64,000 bases of DNA from Pyropia haitanensis (Eukaryota; Rhodophyta; Bangiophyceae; Bangiales; Bangiaceae): assembly GCA_008729055.1 (NCBI GenBank), contig SDUX01000002.1, forward strand, positions 4,119,874 to 4,183,873, read 5' to 3'. The notes beneath the pieces are model-generated. The model was not told the origin of the DNA. It did not search any database and saw only the letters and a list, made by a program, of their open reading frames with translations. Below, one piece after another: positions 43,121-55,200 of this stretch. The first letter of the stretch is position 1. Every line of letters starts with the position of its first letter. The position numbers and the translations under genes were made by a program.

Positions 43121-46100
43121 GAGCCACCCCCCCGCTGGCATCAGCTGCGGCCCGCCACCAACGCCAGCGGCAAGCGCCGCTCACCCGCCAAACAGCAGCC
43201 GCCAGGCGCCATCACAGGCGCCGCCCCCTGCCAACGCCAAGAGCTACTTGCGGTCAAGGCCATCTGCAAGAGCCACCCCCCCGTCAGCGCCATCAGCCAC
43301 CTGCTGCTTGCGCCGACAACAAACGCCATCCCCGCGCCAAACAGCGGTCGACTCCTGAAAACGCCAGCAGCCGGCCGACAGCAAGGCACGCGGCCAACGG
43401 CACCCCCCCGCCGACGCCAGCAGACACACGCCAGCAGCAGCAACGCCAAGCGCCACACGGCAGGCTTCTCCAGCATTCGCCCACAGCGAGAGTCAAGCGT
43501 CACCTCACAGCCAACGCCAGAAGCGGCCTGCCGCCAGCGGCGGCGGCAAGCGCCACCCACCCGCAAAGCAACAGCCGCCGGGCGTCAGCAGCGACGCCAG
43601 GCGCCACCCCTGCGCCAGTGCAAACAGCTCCCCGCTGTCAAAGCCGACGGCAAGCGCCAACAGCCCGCCATCCAGCAGTCGCCCGTCGCGGACGCCAGCG
43701 ACAATGGTCACCCCCCCGTCCACGCCAGCGGCCACCCGCCACCTACAGCGACACCACGTGCCACCTCTGTCATCGCGGACAGCCGCCCATCACCAATGCC
43801 GACTGTGAGCGTGACTCAGACGACAAGCAGCGGCCACCCGATGCAAAAGCCCGCCGTCGGAGCCAAACGTAAGCACCACCACGTCGCCTGCGTCATCAGC
43901 CGCCTGCCACCATCGGCGGCGGCGAGCACCGCCGACCCGCCAATCAGCGGCCGACCGCCACCAACGCCGACGCCAAGCCGCATCCCCCTGCCAGCGCCAC
44001 CAGCATCAGCCGCCAAAGCCGGCGGCAAAAGCGACCCCCCGGCGAACGCCAGCAACCGGCGGAGCCCATCTGCCGAACAGCAGCCGCCGGGCGCCAACAG
44101 CGACGCCAAGCGGCGCCCCTGGCCTCCACCAGCAGCTGCCAGCCGCCAAAGCTGACAAAAAGCCCCACTACGCCGCCAACGCGAGCGTTCGCCGCCCACA
44201 GTCGTCAGCAGCCGCCCGCCAAAACCGCCATCTGCCGCCCGAGGCCAAAGCTTGCGGCGAGCGCTCGCCGCCCAAAATCGTCAGCAGCCGCCGGTCGTCA
44301 ACGGCGGCGAAAAGAGCCACCACAGACATAAGCGGTCGCCCGCTGACAGCTGCCCGACTGCAATGATGGCGGCAAGCAACACCCCCCCACGAACACCAGC
44401 AGCGGCCCGACGGAAAAAGCACCCAGCCAGGGCCACCCTCGCGCTAACGCCAGCAGCTGCCCGAGAGCAAAACCAACGGCAAGCGTCACGCGCCCGCCAA
44501 CGCTAGCAGCCGCCGGCCGCGAACGCCGGTGAAAAAGCCCACCCGCCCACCAACGCCACAGACCCAGCACCAATGCCGCACGCGACGCACGTCACCCCAA
44601 CGTCAAACAGCGGCCGCCCGCAGTCAAGTCAACCAGCGGCGCGCCGACAAAAGCTGACGGCGAACGCCGCCACCCCGCCAATGCCAGCGGCCGCCCGCCA
44701 CCAACGCCGGCGGTGAGCATCACCCCCACGCCAACGGCAGCAACCGCGTGGCGCCAGACCCAGCGTCTCATGCCATGGCCCCGCCAAACAGCTGCCGACC
44801 GCAAATGCCGCCAGGAGCCGCCCGGCGTCGAGCGCTACCCCTCCGCCAACTCCGGCAGTCGCCTGCTGCCAACGCCGGCGGCAATTGGCACACCCGCCCA
44901 CCAGTCAGGGGCGCCACGCTAGCAGCGTCAGCAGCAGGCCAACGGCAAAGTCGGCGGCAAGCGCCATCCCGCCGTAAACGCCAGTAACCGCCCGGCGCCG
45001 AGGCCGGCAGCAAGCGTCATGCCACAGCAACACAACAGCCACCTGCTGCCAACGCTAGCACTACCGCGCCGCCGACATCGGCTGCGATCGTCACGCGCAC
45101 GCCACCGCCAGCAGCCGCCTGCTGCGAAAGCCACCAACCGCCTCCTGCCAACGACGACGGCGAGCGGGTGAGGCCCACGCCAAACAATGGCCGTCCCGGT
45201 GGCAACGCCAAGAGGCCCTCGCAGCAAACGCTGGCAGACACAGCCACCCCACCGCCGTAGAAAGCAGCTGCCCACCGCCAACAAAGACGCCAAGCGCCAC
45301 TCCTGATCTAGCACAAGCAGCCGCCCGCCGCAAACGCCGGCGGGGACCACCGCCCACACAACAAACACAAGTCGCCAACCGGGGAATCTGCTCGCTGCCA
45401 ACGCCAGCGGCGAGCGCCAACCCCCAGCCAACGTCAGCAGCCGGCAGCTGCAAACGCCGGCAGCGACAAACGGCACATTGGAGGGACCCCGTCGCCGAAA
45501 TGCGGCCGTCCGCCGCCAACACCGACGCGAAGCTCAAGCCCCGGACAAGCGCCGGCAGTCGCTCGCAGCAAAAACCGGCGGCAAGGGCCACCCCCTTGCC
45601 TATGCCAGCAAGCGCGTGCCGGGAACATCGACGTCATGCGCCACCCCCCAGACAACGACAGCGAGCGGTAGCCGCCAACAGCGACGCCAACCGCAAGCGT
45701 CTGGCCAACGCCACCAACCACCTGCCGCCAGCGCCGGCAGCGAACGTCACCTCGACGCCACCCAGCGGCCGCGCGCTCATAACACCGGGAGCCGCCCAAC
45801 GGCAATTCCCGTTGCGAGCGACACCCGGCCGCAAACGCCAGCAGCCGCCCGCCGCAAACGCTGGCGGCCAGAGTCTCCGCCACGTGAACGCTAGCAGCCA
45901 CCAGCCACCAACTCCCGCAGCGGCTCGCCACGCATTCGCCCACGCCAGTAGCAGCCGGCAGCCAAAGCCAACAGCAAGCGCCACCACCCCGCCAACGCTC
46001 GGAGCCGCCTGCTACCAACGTGGGCGGCGAGCGCCGCCCACCAGACAAAAACGGCAGCCACCGAGCGCAACCATCGACGTCAAGCGCCACCGCCCCCCCA

Positions 46101-46735
46101 TCGCCAGCGGGCGCTTGCCGTCATCAGCGACGCCACGCGCCCCCCCCCAGCCAACAACAGCGGCCGCCCGCCGCCAAAGCCGGCGGCAAGCGTCGCGCCC
46201 ATGCCAAACAGCGGCCGACCGCTGGCAACGCCAGCAGTTGCCTACCGTTAAGGCTGACGGTAAGTGCCACCCCCACGCCAACGCCAGCAACCGTCCGCCG
46301 TCAACAGCAGCCCCAAGCGCAATCCCACAGCCAATGCTAGCAGCTGCTGGTCGCCAACCGCGGCTGCAAGCGCCACCCCCTCGCGTGTGCCAGCAGCAGT
46401 GCGCCATCACCAGCGACGCCAAGCAAAACCCCAACGTCAACGCGAGCAGCCGCCCGACGCCAAAGCCGCCGGCGAGCGCTATCCCCGCTCCCCAACCGCA
46501 GCCGACCGCTGACAACAGCGTCCGTCCGACGGCAAAGCCGGCGGTCAACGCCAAATTTGGCGGCGAGCGCGACCCCCCGGCCAACGCAAGCGGCCACCAA
46601 ACGACACAGCCGGTGGCGAGCGCCACCCCCCCCGCCAATATCAGCCACCGCGAGCCGCCAAAGCTGCCGGAAAGCGCCACATCACCGCCAGCGCCGGCAG
46701 CTGGCAGCCGCCAACGCCAGAGGCAAGTGGCGTCC

Positions 46736-47062
46736 ATCCCTCAAACAGCAGCGGGCGGGAGCCAACGGCCACGGCAAGAGCCACCCGCCACAATTGCCAG
46801 CAGCCGCCCGCCACCAAAATCGACGCCAACGTCCACCCCCCAGCCAGCGCTCACAGCCGCCTGCCGCCAACGTCAGCGGCGAGCGTCACCTCAATGCCAG
46901 AAGGCCGCCGCACGCCAAGGACAGCAGCAGCAGCGTGACGGCAAACACGGTGACGAGCGCCATCCCCCCACCGACACCAACAGACGTCCGCCACCAGCAG
47001 GGACGCATCGCGGCACACCACAGCGATCTCCAGCAGCCGCCGGCAGCCAACGCCGGCGCCAA
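46736..47062 (+). repeat. duplicated block inside the 53-bp array, copy 2
   Basis: This is the partner of 42795-43120, with the shared word at 46762. The boundaries are estimated by eye from loss of near-identity. Confidence 0.8.
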
Positions 47063-48060
47063 GAGGCACCCCCCCGTCCACTCCAGCAGACGCCCGCCGC
47101 CACCGCCCGCGGCGAGCGCCCCATCCCATCCTAAGCGCAGCTGCCATACGCCGACACCGACGGCAAGCGCCACCCCCCGCCAACGGCAGCAGCCGTTCAC
47201 CGCCAGCAGCAACGGCACCACAGCCGGCAGCACGCGCCGACCCGCCGCCCACGCCAGCCAGTGTCCGCCGTCACAGCCGGCAGCAACAGCCAGCCGCACG
47301 CGATGCAGCGCCACCGCGCCGGTGCACAGTGGCCACCCTCGGCCAACACTGGCGTCGAGCGCCAACCCCACGCCGGCCAGCGCCACTCGCCACGCGACGC
47401 AGCGGCCAGTACCCGTCAAACTCCCCGTCAAGCGCCACCCCGCAGCCATAGCCCGCGTCCAACCGCCGCCAACGACAAGGACAAACGCCACCCCGGCGCG
47501 AAGGCCAACACCCGCCGGCTGCCAACGCCAGCGGCAAACACCACCTCCCCGCAAGCCGCCAGCAGCCGCCCGTCGCCAGCACCGACGCCAAGCGCCGCCA
47601 CCCCGCCAACGTCAGCAGCCGCCCTCCGTTAACGTCGGCAACAAAGCGGAACCCGCCTGCCAAACGCAGACGTCGCCGGTCACCCATAGCCACCCCAAGC
47701 CCCACCCCCCAGCCAGCGCCAGCAGCCGCCCGCTGCCAGTGCCGGCGGCGAGAGCCACCCCCACCCCAACGCGAGCAGCCGGCCGGCACCAATGCCAGCG
47801 GCGGGAGCGACCGCCACGCCAACGAGAGCAGCGGCCCGCTGCCAGTGCCGGCGGTGCGAGGCCAATGCCGGTCGCACAGAGGGCCGCCCGCCGCCAGCGC
47901 CGGCGGCGAGTGCAACAGACCCGCCAGGCAGCGACGGCTCGCCGCCAACGCCAGCAGCCGCCCGCCGCCGCCAACGCACCGCCACCAGCGGGTCGGCTCC
48001 GCCATCACCCAGCGCCACCCGCCACCAATGTCAAGGCAGCGGCACCAGACATCCCCTTTG

Positions 48061-51000
48061 ACAATGGGTGTCCGTGCTGCCTGCCTTGCCGGTGCCGGCC
48101 AGCGTGACCCGTGACCTGCAAACGCGGCTGCGCAGCCAAGGAGTTCCGCGTCCAAGCCGGCAGGGTGCGCCACTCGCCCACCGCCCGTACCGTCACGCGC
48201 TGCCGCCACCAGACGACGCCAGCACCGCCACGCCGCCCGTACGCAGGCGCCCGTTATCGTCGTCGCCGCGGGGCGCCAACCTCGGACCTTGCCGCCGCGG
48301 CTCGCCGCCTCTTGCTCTCGCCAACGCCGCCACCACGCCAACGGGGCAGCGCGGTCCGCCGCCACCGGCAGGGCGCGCCACCGCTCCGCCGGTCAGACGA
48401 CCACGACCACCCGCGCAAGTCGCCACAGCCAACCCCCCCCCCCCCCCAAAAAAAGGAGGCACCGTCCGCCCGCACCGCCCGCCACCACCGGCAACGGCCG
48501 GCGGCGGCCGCCAGTCCCCGCCCCACCACCAACAACCGTGCCCACGGGCGGCAGGCGCGCGGCGGCTGCGCCAACAGCAGCGGCACCCACCATCAACGCC
48601 GGCCGTCGGCGCCACCCCACCGCCCTCGTGCCGCCGCCGCCCGCCACCGGCGCCACTGGGGAGCGCCGACGCCGCGACCACGAGCAGCGGCGGCCGCCGT
48701 CGCCCTTGGCGGGACGAGCCATGCGCCCGCAACGCGGCCGCAGCCCCCCCGCAGTAGCAACGGCCGCCGCGGTCTCCCACGGCAAACGACTGACTCTACC
48801 CGCCCGTCCCGTGGCGCCGTCACGCTCTGTCAACAGCTGCAGTAGGTGCCGGCGCCAAACCGCAATAGCGGCACATTGGCGGTGGCGGGTGACGCGGCGA
48901 GCAGCGGCGGGGGGGGCGGAGACGTTGCCATGCACGACTAAAAGCTCGCATCGAGGCAACGAAAGGAACCTGAAGCGGGAAGCAATTCAGACCGGCAAAG
49001 CACGCGGGAATAGACACGAACAGCAAAGAGGACGTGAATGTCAGCACAGGCACAGAATTACGGTCCACGGTCGGAAAGCCGTCGAACAACCCACACCCAA
49101 AGTGGAACAAACCCCTCCACTCCAACAGGAACCACAACAGAGTAGTAGCGGAGCGACGACGCCGTCGGTGGCGCCAGAGGGGCGCGAGCCCGTCGTCGCC
49201 CCCGCCCGGCCTTGCCGCCCCCCGCGCGCCGATCCGCCGTGGCCCGCGCCGCCGGCACCGCCCACGCCCTGCGAGTCCCCTCGCCCGCTCGCAGCCCCTG
49301 CGTCAGAGCAGCGGGCGGGGGCGCCGCGCGCGGGGCGTCGGGGGTCGGTCGGCAGACCGCTTTGCCCCCCACCACCCCGGCGCGGGCACAATCCTGCGCG
49401 GGCGCCGCGACACGCCACCGTCGTCCGCACCGGGAGGCACCGCCCCTCCCCTGCCACGGAGAGGGGCGACCGTCGGCAGGGATAGCCGTGCACCTCAAAC
49501 AGGGGGCCGCATGTTGCGGAGCGAGAGGGGGCGAGGAGAACAGCGAGACGGCGGAGGGCCGGCGGGAAAGACACGCAAACACAGCTCACGGGGGAGGGGA
49601 GAGCGAAAGGCAAGCGTCGACAAAAAAAGACAGAAACAAAGGCCAACAGACAAGCAGATGAGGAGCATCGCGGCAAGGACACCTACCATAGTGTGGGGCT
49701 AGAGCACAACGCAAGGCCGCAACGCCCACGCCCGAGCAGCCGGTGCGCGAGAGACCGGGGGCGGCCATTCCCAACAGGACCGGCAGGGACGACATCGGCG
49801 GCGGCGGCACCATTGGCGACCGCGGCAGCAGCAAAAACGCAAGACGCCGTCGGCCACGGGTGGCCACGCCGGCAGCCGTGGCCGCGACGGGGGGTCACAC
49901 CGCAGGTGCGGTCAGACGCCGCGGCGGGCGGCCGTGGTGACGACGCCCGGGTGGCCGGTCGTGGATGATGGTCGGCGGGCGGCCATCGCGCGCGCCTGCG
50001 CAAGGGGGGGGGAGCGCTCAAATACGCGGCGCACCCGACGGGCGGGGTGGTGGACCCGCAGGGCGGCAGGCGGGGGCGGACGCAAGGGGCAATGCAGCGC
50101 GCGGGCGTGCGCGTGCGCCGCCGCGCGCTCCCGCACGGGCGGGCGGGACGGGGAGGGGGGCGGCCAGCGGGTGCCCACGCCGCGGCGGCCGGCCAACGGT
50201 GCGCGCGGGTCGACGCGCCACGCGGGGCGGGGCGGTGGCGGGAGAGACGGTTCGCGGCCGGCGTGCCGCGACGCGGGCGGCGACGGCCGCCGCCCGCGCC
50301 GCGCGCGGCCGCGGCTGCCGGCCGGCGTGGCGGCGCGAGCGCGCCATCCGGGCCGGCCGCGGCGGGTGCCCGCGGCGGTGGACACGGGACGTGCGCGAGG
50401 AGGGGGGCGCTGGCGCCAGCCGCTGCGCGGCGCTGGGGGACACCACCCCGCGGCCGCCCCGCAGGCGCGGCGGCCGCGCGCGCGCCCCCGCGCTGGGGGG
50501 GGGGGGAGGGCGGCGGTTGGCGGCTGGCGGCGGCGGTCATGATCGATTGGTGTTTGCTGCCGCGGCGACCGTGCGGGGGGGGGGATGCAGGGGCGGACGG
50601 CCTGGGTGGTGGGGGGATGTGCCGGGGGGGGGGGGGGAGGCGCGTGGCGCGCGCCGTGCCCTGCCACGGGCGTGGCGGCGTCTGTGGACCGCGTCTGGCG
50701 GTGGTTGCGTGCCGTCCTCGCGCGGCTCTCCCCGTCCCACCCCCCCCCCCCCCCACTGTGGACCACGCGCTCGCGCGCGCGCCGCGCCGCGCGCCACCGC
50801 TGTTGGCGCGCCAGCCGGCGCGCCACCGCTGGCGGCAGCGGCCCGGTTGTGGTGGTCCGCCCCAGCGGGGCGGCCGCCACAGCGGGGCGGCCGCCGCGGC
50901 GGGTGGCCGCCGCCTGCCCGCCACGGCACACGGTTGTTCGCCGTTGGGGACGCCACCATCCGCCTCTGGGGAACCGGGGGGGAGATGGGGGGGGGGCCGC

Positions 51001-54000
51001 CGTCAGGTTTTGGGGGATGGGCGCGCGACGGCGGGGCTGGTGCCCCTCCGCGGCGCCCTTGCGCCGCGCCGGTGCGCCGTCCCGGCCAGCGCGGGTGCGC
51101 CGTCCCGGCCTGCGCGGGACGGCAGCGTGCCAAAAAAAAAAAAAAAAAAAACCAAAACAAAAATCCCAGAACAAGAATCGGTGTCGCCCCACAACAGCCG
51201 CCCCGGCCTTGCCGCCGTCCCGCACTGGACCGTCCCGCCGCGGGTCGGCGCGTTTGGCCGCCGGCCGCCGGCCGGGACGCGGCCGCCACGCGCGGCCGCG
51301 GCCGACCGGGACGCGGCCGCCCGACACGATGGCCGCGTCGGGCCGGGACGGCGGCGGCGGCGGCGGCCGCCCGCGCGCGCGCGGCGCGCCGCTGCCGGTG
51401 CGCCAGCTGGCGTCACGTGCCCGTCCGCGGCCGGCCGCGCCCGCCGCTGACGCCGGCCGCGCACACCCCACACGCGGGTTGGGGACACCCGAGGGGGCGG
51501 TTCGCGGTCGGCGGGCGTCGTCGGCGGTGGCCGTCGATCGAGATCCGCCGCCCCTGGAGACGACGCCCGTCGCGTGGGGGGGGTGTGCCGTGCGGCCGGC
51601 AGCAGAGAGGGCAGCGGGGCCGCCGCGAACCGGTGCGGCGGCCGCCCCGCGGGTGCTTGTTCCCGCCACCGATCGGGGGCGCACGGCGGCGGCGGCGGCG
51701 GCAGCGTGCGCGTCCCGCCGGCCGCTGTCGGCACACCCCCCCCGTCTCGCGGCGTGGCGGCCAACCCCCCCCGCCGCCCCACCCAAAACCGCCCTGGCCG
51801 TGCGGGCCGGCCGGCGCCTCCGTCGCCCACCCCGCGCGCCGCCAGCGGCGGGACGGCGCGTGCGGCGGTGGCGGCCGCCACCGCCGGGTGTCCGTCCCAT
51901 CGCGTCCCCGTGTGCCGCGACCGTCCGCGCCGCGACCGCGCGCCGCCGGCACACCCCCCGCCGGGGGCATTGGCCACGACCCGCGACGCACCGCCCCCCC
52001 CCCCCCCCACCCACCTCTCCCCCCCCCCCCCCCTTCCCCCTTCTCTTTTTCCCGCGCTGCGGTTTCGCAGCCGCCCCCTGCGCTCTTTTGTCGGCGCGCA
52101 ACGGCAGCGGCGGTGAGCGGCGGCGCGCGCCGCGGCGGCGGCGGGCTGGCGGCAGCGGCCCGCCGCCAGCCGCCGCCGCGCGCGTGGCGGCGTGGGGGGT
52201 GGACGGGGCCACCGCGGCGGGGGGGGCGCCACGGCGGGCGCGGTGGGGAGCCAGCGTCGTTGGCGGGTGCCGCTCACGCCACGCGCGGGCACCGTCAAGG
52301 CCCCGCGGGCGCGCGGGGGGGGGGGGGCGCCGGCGGCTGGCAGGGTGGGCGACGCGCGCGGTCGCGGCGTGACCCCCCCCGCGCTCGCCGCCGCCTGTCG
52401 CCCGCACCCCGCCGTCGCCGCCGCGGTCACGACCGTGCGCGTCGCGGCGGCCGCCGCCGCAGCGGCCGTCCCCCCCCCCCTCGTGTCGCGGGCGGCTGCC
52501 CACGCCACGCCGCGCGCCACGCCGCGGCGGCACGCCCCGTGCAGCCACCCACCGGCCTGGCGCGAGCCGCCCGCCACGCAGACTCTGCTTCCCGCGTGCG
52601 GGCGTGCCGCCAACGCCGGGTCTGCCAATCCCGCCCCGTCTGCCGGGGTCGTCTCTTCTCCCCCCGCCCATGGAACCACCCGGCGCTCCCGCCACGCGCG
52701 CTGCCCTTGCCGCCCGCGCCACGCCGCCACGCGCGGCGGGCGGCCGTGGGCGGCCGCGGCACGCCCGCCGCGGCATCCCCAGCCGACACCCCCCTCCCCC
52801 ACCCTCCGTCGGGCGCTCCCGCCAAGGGCGGTGCGGCAGTCGGGAGCACCGGGCCATTGCCACCGCTGGGCGGCGGCGCCGCGGTCGCGCGGCGGCGGTG
52901 GGTTGGCGGGAGTTCCCCCCCCCCCCCCCCCCCCGCCCCTCCCCTGCGTCCCCCCCTGCCGCCGGCCGTTTCGGGGTTTTGGGCATGAGCGGCGGCGGTG
53001 GTAGCGGCAGCAGCGGCGGCCGCGGGCGCCGCGACCGGTCGGGCGAGACGAGCGGCAGGGAGGCGGGGGAGGAGGCGGCGACGCGTATAGATGGCGGCGC
53101 GCCGCGTGCCCACCGCCGCCCGCCCCGCGGCAGCCGCGCCGCTCCCCAGCCGCGACCGGCGGCGCGCCGCGTCGTGGCCGGCGCGGCGGTCATCGCGGCA
53201 CCGCCGCCGTCGTTGACGGAGCGCCCGTCCCGCCGCGGTCGCTGCCCGTCCTCATCATCGACGGTGCCCGGCGCTCGACGTTGCCTCCCCTCCCCCATTC
53301 GCGCCCCCCCCCCCCTTCTTCTCCAGACGCGGTCGCCGTCACCCCCTCGCCGTCGATGCGGGCGTCGCTCTGCCGCCGTTGGCATCGTGACGGCCCCGTC
53401 GTGCCTGTCGTCTCCCCGGTGGCTGCCGCGGGCCGCCGCCGCGTGGCGCCGGCGCGGCCGCACCATCCCGCCGCCGCCCGTCGTCCGGGTCACCCCCACC
53501 TCGGGACGTGTTGAGGTTTGCCGGCCGCCGCTGGCGGTGGCCGTCCTCCCGTTGCGCCACCGCCCTTGCCGTGATCTTTGTGGCCATTGGGGGTACCGTC
53601 GTCGCGGGCGTCGCGTGCTCACTGCGGCTCCCATCGTCGAGCCGCGCCACCCGCCGTGGCGGCCCTCTGCCCGCACAAGACCCTTCTCCTCATCACTGCC
53701 TCTCCCCCATACCCCCGACAAGGTCCCTCCGCGGCGGTGACGCCGCCCTTTTGCCGTCAAGCTGCGCCCGTCATCCAGCCATTGCCGCCGTCGGTGCACG
53801 TCTCCCTGCGCTGTCGCCGCCCCCCGCACTGTTGCCGCCGCCGCCTGTCCTGCCGTCAAGCCCCCTTCCTCCCCCGTCGCCGCCGATCCGTCCTTTGCAA
53901 GGCCACTCTCCCCGCGTCCCTGTCACCCTATCGCCGTCGACGGCGCGCACCTGCCGGCCGCGGTGCCGCCGCCTCTCTTCCGTCGTGGCCGCGGGCGGAT

Positions 54001-55200
54001 GTGCCTGAAAGTTGTAGCCCCCCCATCGTGCACGGCTCGCACGCGTCGCTGCGTGCACGCCGCGCCCGTCTCCGCGCGTCGGCCGCCCCCACCATCGGCG
54101 CGTCGGCCGCTTCCCCCTCGACGCGTCGGCCGCCCCCACCGGCCGCTTCCCCCTCGACGCGCCGGCCGCCCCCACCATCGGCGCGTCGGCCGCCCCCTCC
54201 TCGGCGTGTCACCGCCCCCGCCGTTCCGGTCTCCCCCCCGTCGTTGCCACAACCAACCCGTTGCTGTGTCGTCGCCGCCTTTTTCGCCGCTGCCGCCGCC
54301 GCTGCGGCCTCCCGCCGCACTTCTTCTGCGCGGCCGCCCGACGGCTGGCGTCGGCGGCGACCGCCCCCGTCGTGGCGGTCTCCTCCGTCTTTGTCGCCGT
54401 TGCAATCCCGTCGAGGCGCTCCACCGCCGCCGCCGCCGACGCCGCCGCCGCAGCCGCCGCCGCCGTTGTCCCCCCCCCCCTCCCTCCCTTCATCATGCCG
54501 CCCCACCTGGCCCCCAGCATCATGGGTGCCGCCGTCCCGTCGGGACGATCCTCCACGGCCGTTGCCGCTGCCACCCCCGCCGCTCTGGCCGCCCCCGCCG
54601 CTGTTGCTGCCACCCCCCACGCGTCGCCGCCGCTGCCGCCGCCGTCGATGTGGCTCCCATTGTCGTGACGCCGCCTCTCGTGTCGTTGCCGCTTTTCCCC
54701 TCGCATGGGGGTCGCCCTCCTCTCGCGGCGGCATGACGTCCTCGTCTCGGCCGCCCCGGTTCTTTTGGCGGTCCCCCCGTCGGTGTTGCCACTGTTCTCC
54801 CGTGTCGTGGTCCGCCGTTGCTGACCTTGCCGGCGCCCGCCGGGTGTTGCGGCACCCCCTCAGCCGTCCGCCACGGCCGATCCATCTTTGTCGCCTCTTC
54901 GCCAGTCGGAGGTGGGGGTGGGCTCTGCCGGATGGGTGGGCTGAGGGCGCCTGCCGCTTGTGGCGGCTGCGTGAGCTGCGAGCGGCAAGATGCGCGGGTG
55001 GCATACGCTTCAGGGGTTGGCGTCGGGCGCGCTCCGCGTAGCGCCGCGGCAGTGGGCGTGTGCTGTTGGACGCTGCGGCGGCGCGTGCTGCTGGACGCGG
55101 CGTTGGACGACGGCGGCCGGTTTCGTGAAATCGCGCCCGCTGGCAGCTGCGCCGGCAAGGTGTGGCGTCGTTTTTTTTTCCGCGACCGATCGGGCTATTT
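48061..55200. other. gene-poor GC-rich spacer
   Basis: Positions 48900-49700 are purine-richer (AAAAGCTCGC, CGAAAGGAACC) and may mark a former unique sequence, but no domain is found on either strand. A 20-base A run lies at 51132-51151. Short tandem motifs built on CGTCGGCCGCCCCCACC occur at about 54080-54205. Long minus-strand frames (up to 1,315 codons) encode only Arg/Gly/Pro-rich sequence. Confidence 0.5.
54080..54205. repeat. short tandem repeat
   Basis: About six imperfect copies of CGTCGGCCGCCCCCACC alternate with ATCGGCG or TTCCCCCTCGA spacers. All frames stay open through it, and no protein is inferred. Confidence 0.6.

Larger units (their letters stand above)
40300..48060. repeat. 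satellite array with a period of about 53 bp
   Basis: About 7.7 kb (near 145 units) is made of an imperfect unit whose core reads GCCAACGCCAGCAGCCGCC, with a variant GCCAAACAGCGGCCGCC. Successive cores measured at 42316, 42370, 42424 and 42477 and at 45834 and 45887 are 53-54 bp apart; some steps are near 71 bp. The remainder of the unit is like GCCGGCGGCAAGCGCCACCC. Because 53 is not a multiple of three, the unit shifts frame each repeat, so it cannot encode a regular repeat protein although frames stay open. Copies differ widely, which suggests an old array. The ends are approximate. Confidence 0.85.

Noticed and set aside
40300..48060. CRISPR-like or repeat-protein interpretation of the 53-bp array
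   Set aside because: Units are contiguous and diverged with no unique spacers, the genome is eukaryotic, and the unit length is not a codon multiple, so neither a CRISPR array nor a regular repeat protein fits.
48820..49137. Minus-strand 105-codon frame with a hydrophobic N-terminal half
   Set aside because: It looks more protein-like than its surroundings because the DNA is purine-rich, but it has no domain and ends in low-complexity sequence. It is too weak to call.
49912..53859. Minus-strand frame of 1,315 codons
   Set aside because: Arg/Gly/Pro-rich throughout with no domain; plus-strand frames of about 1,000 codons cover the same bases.
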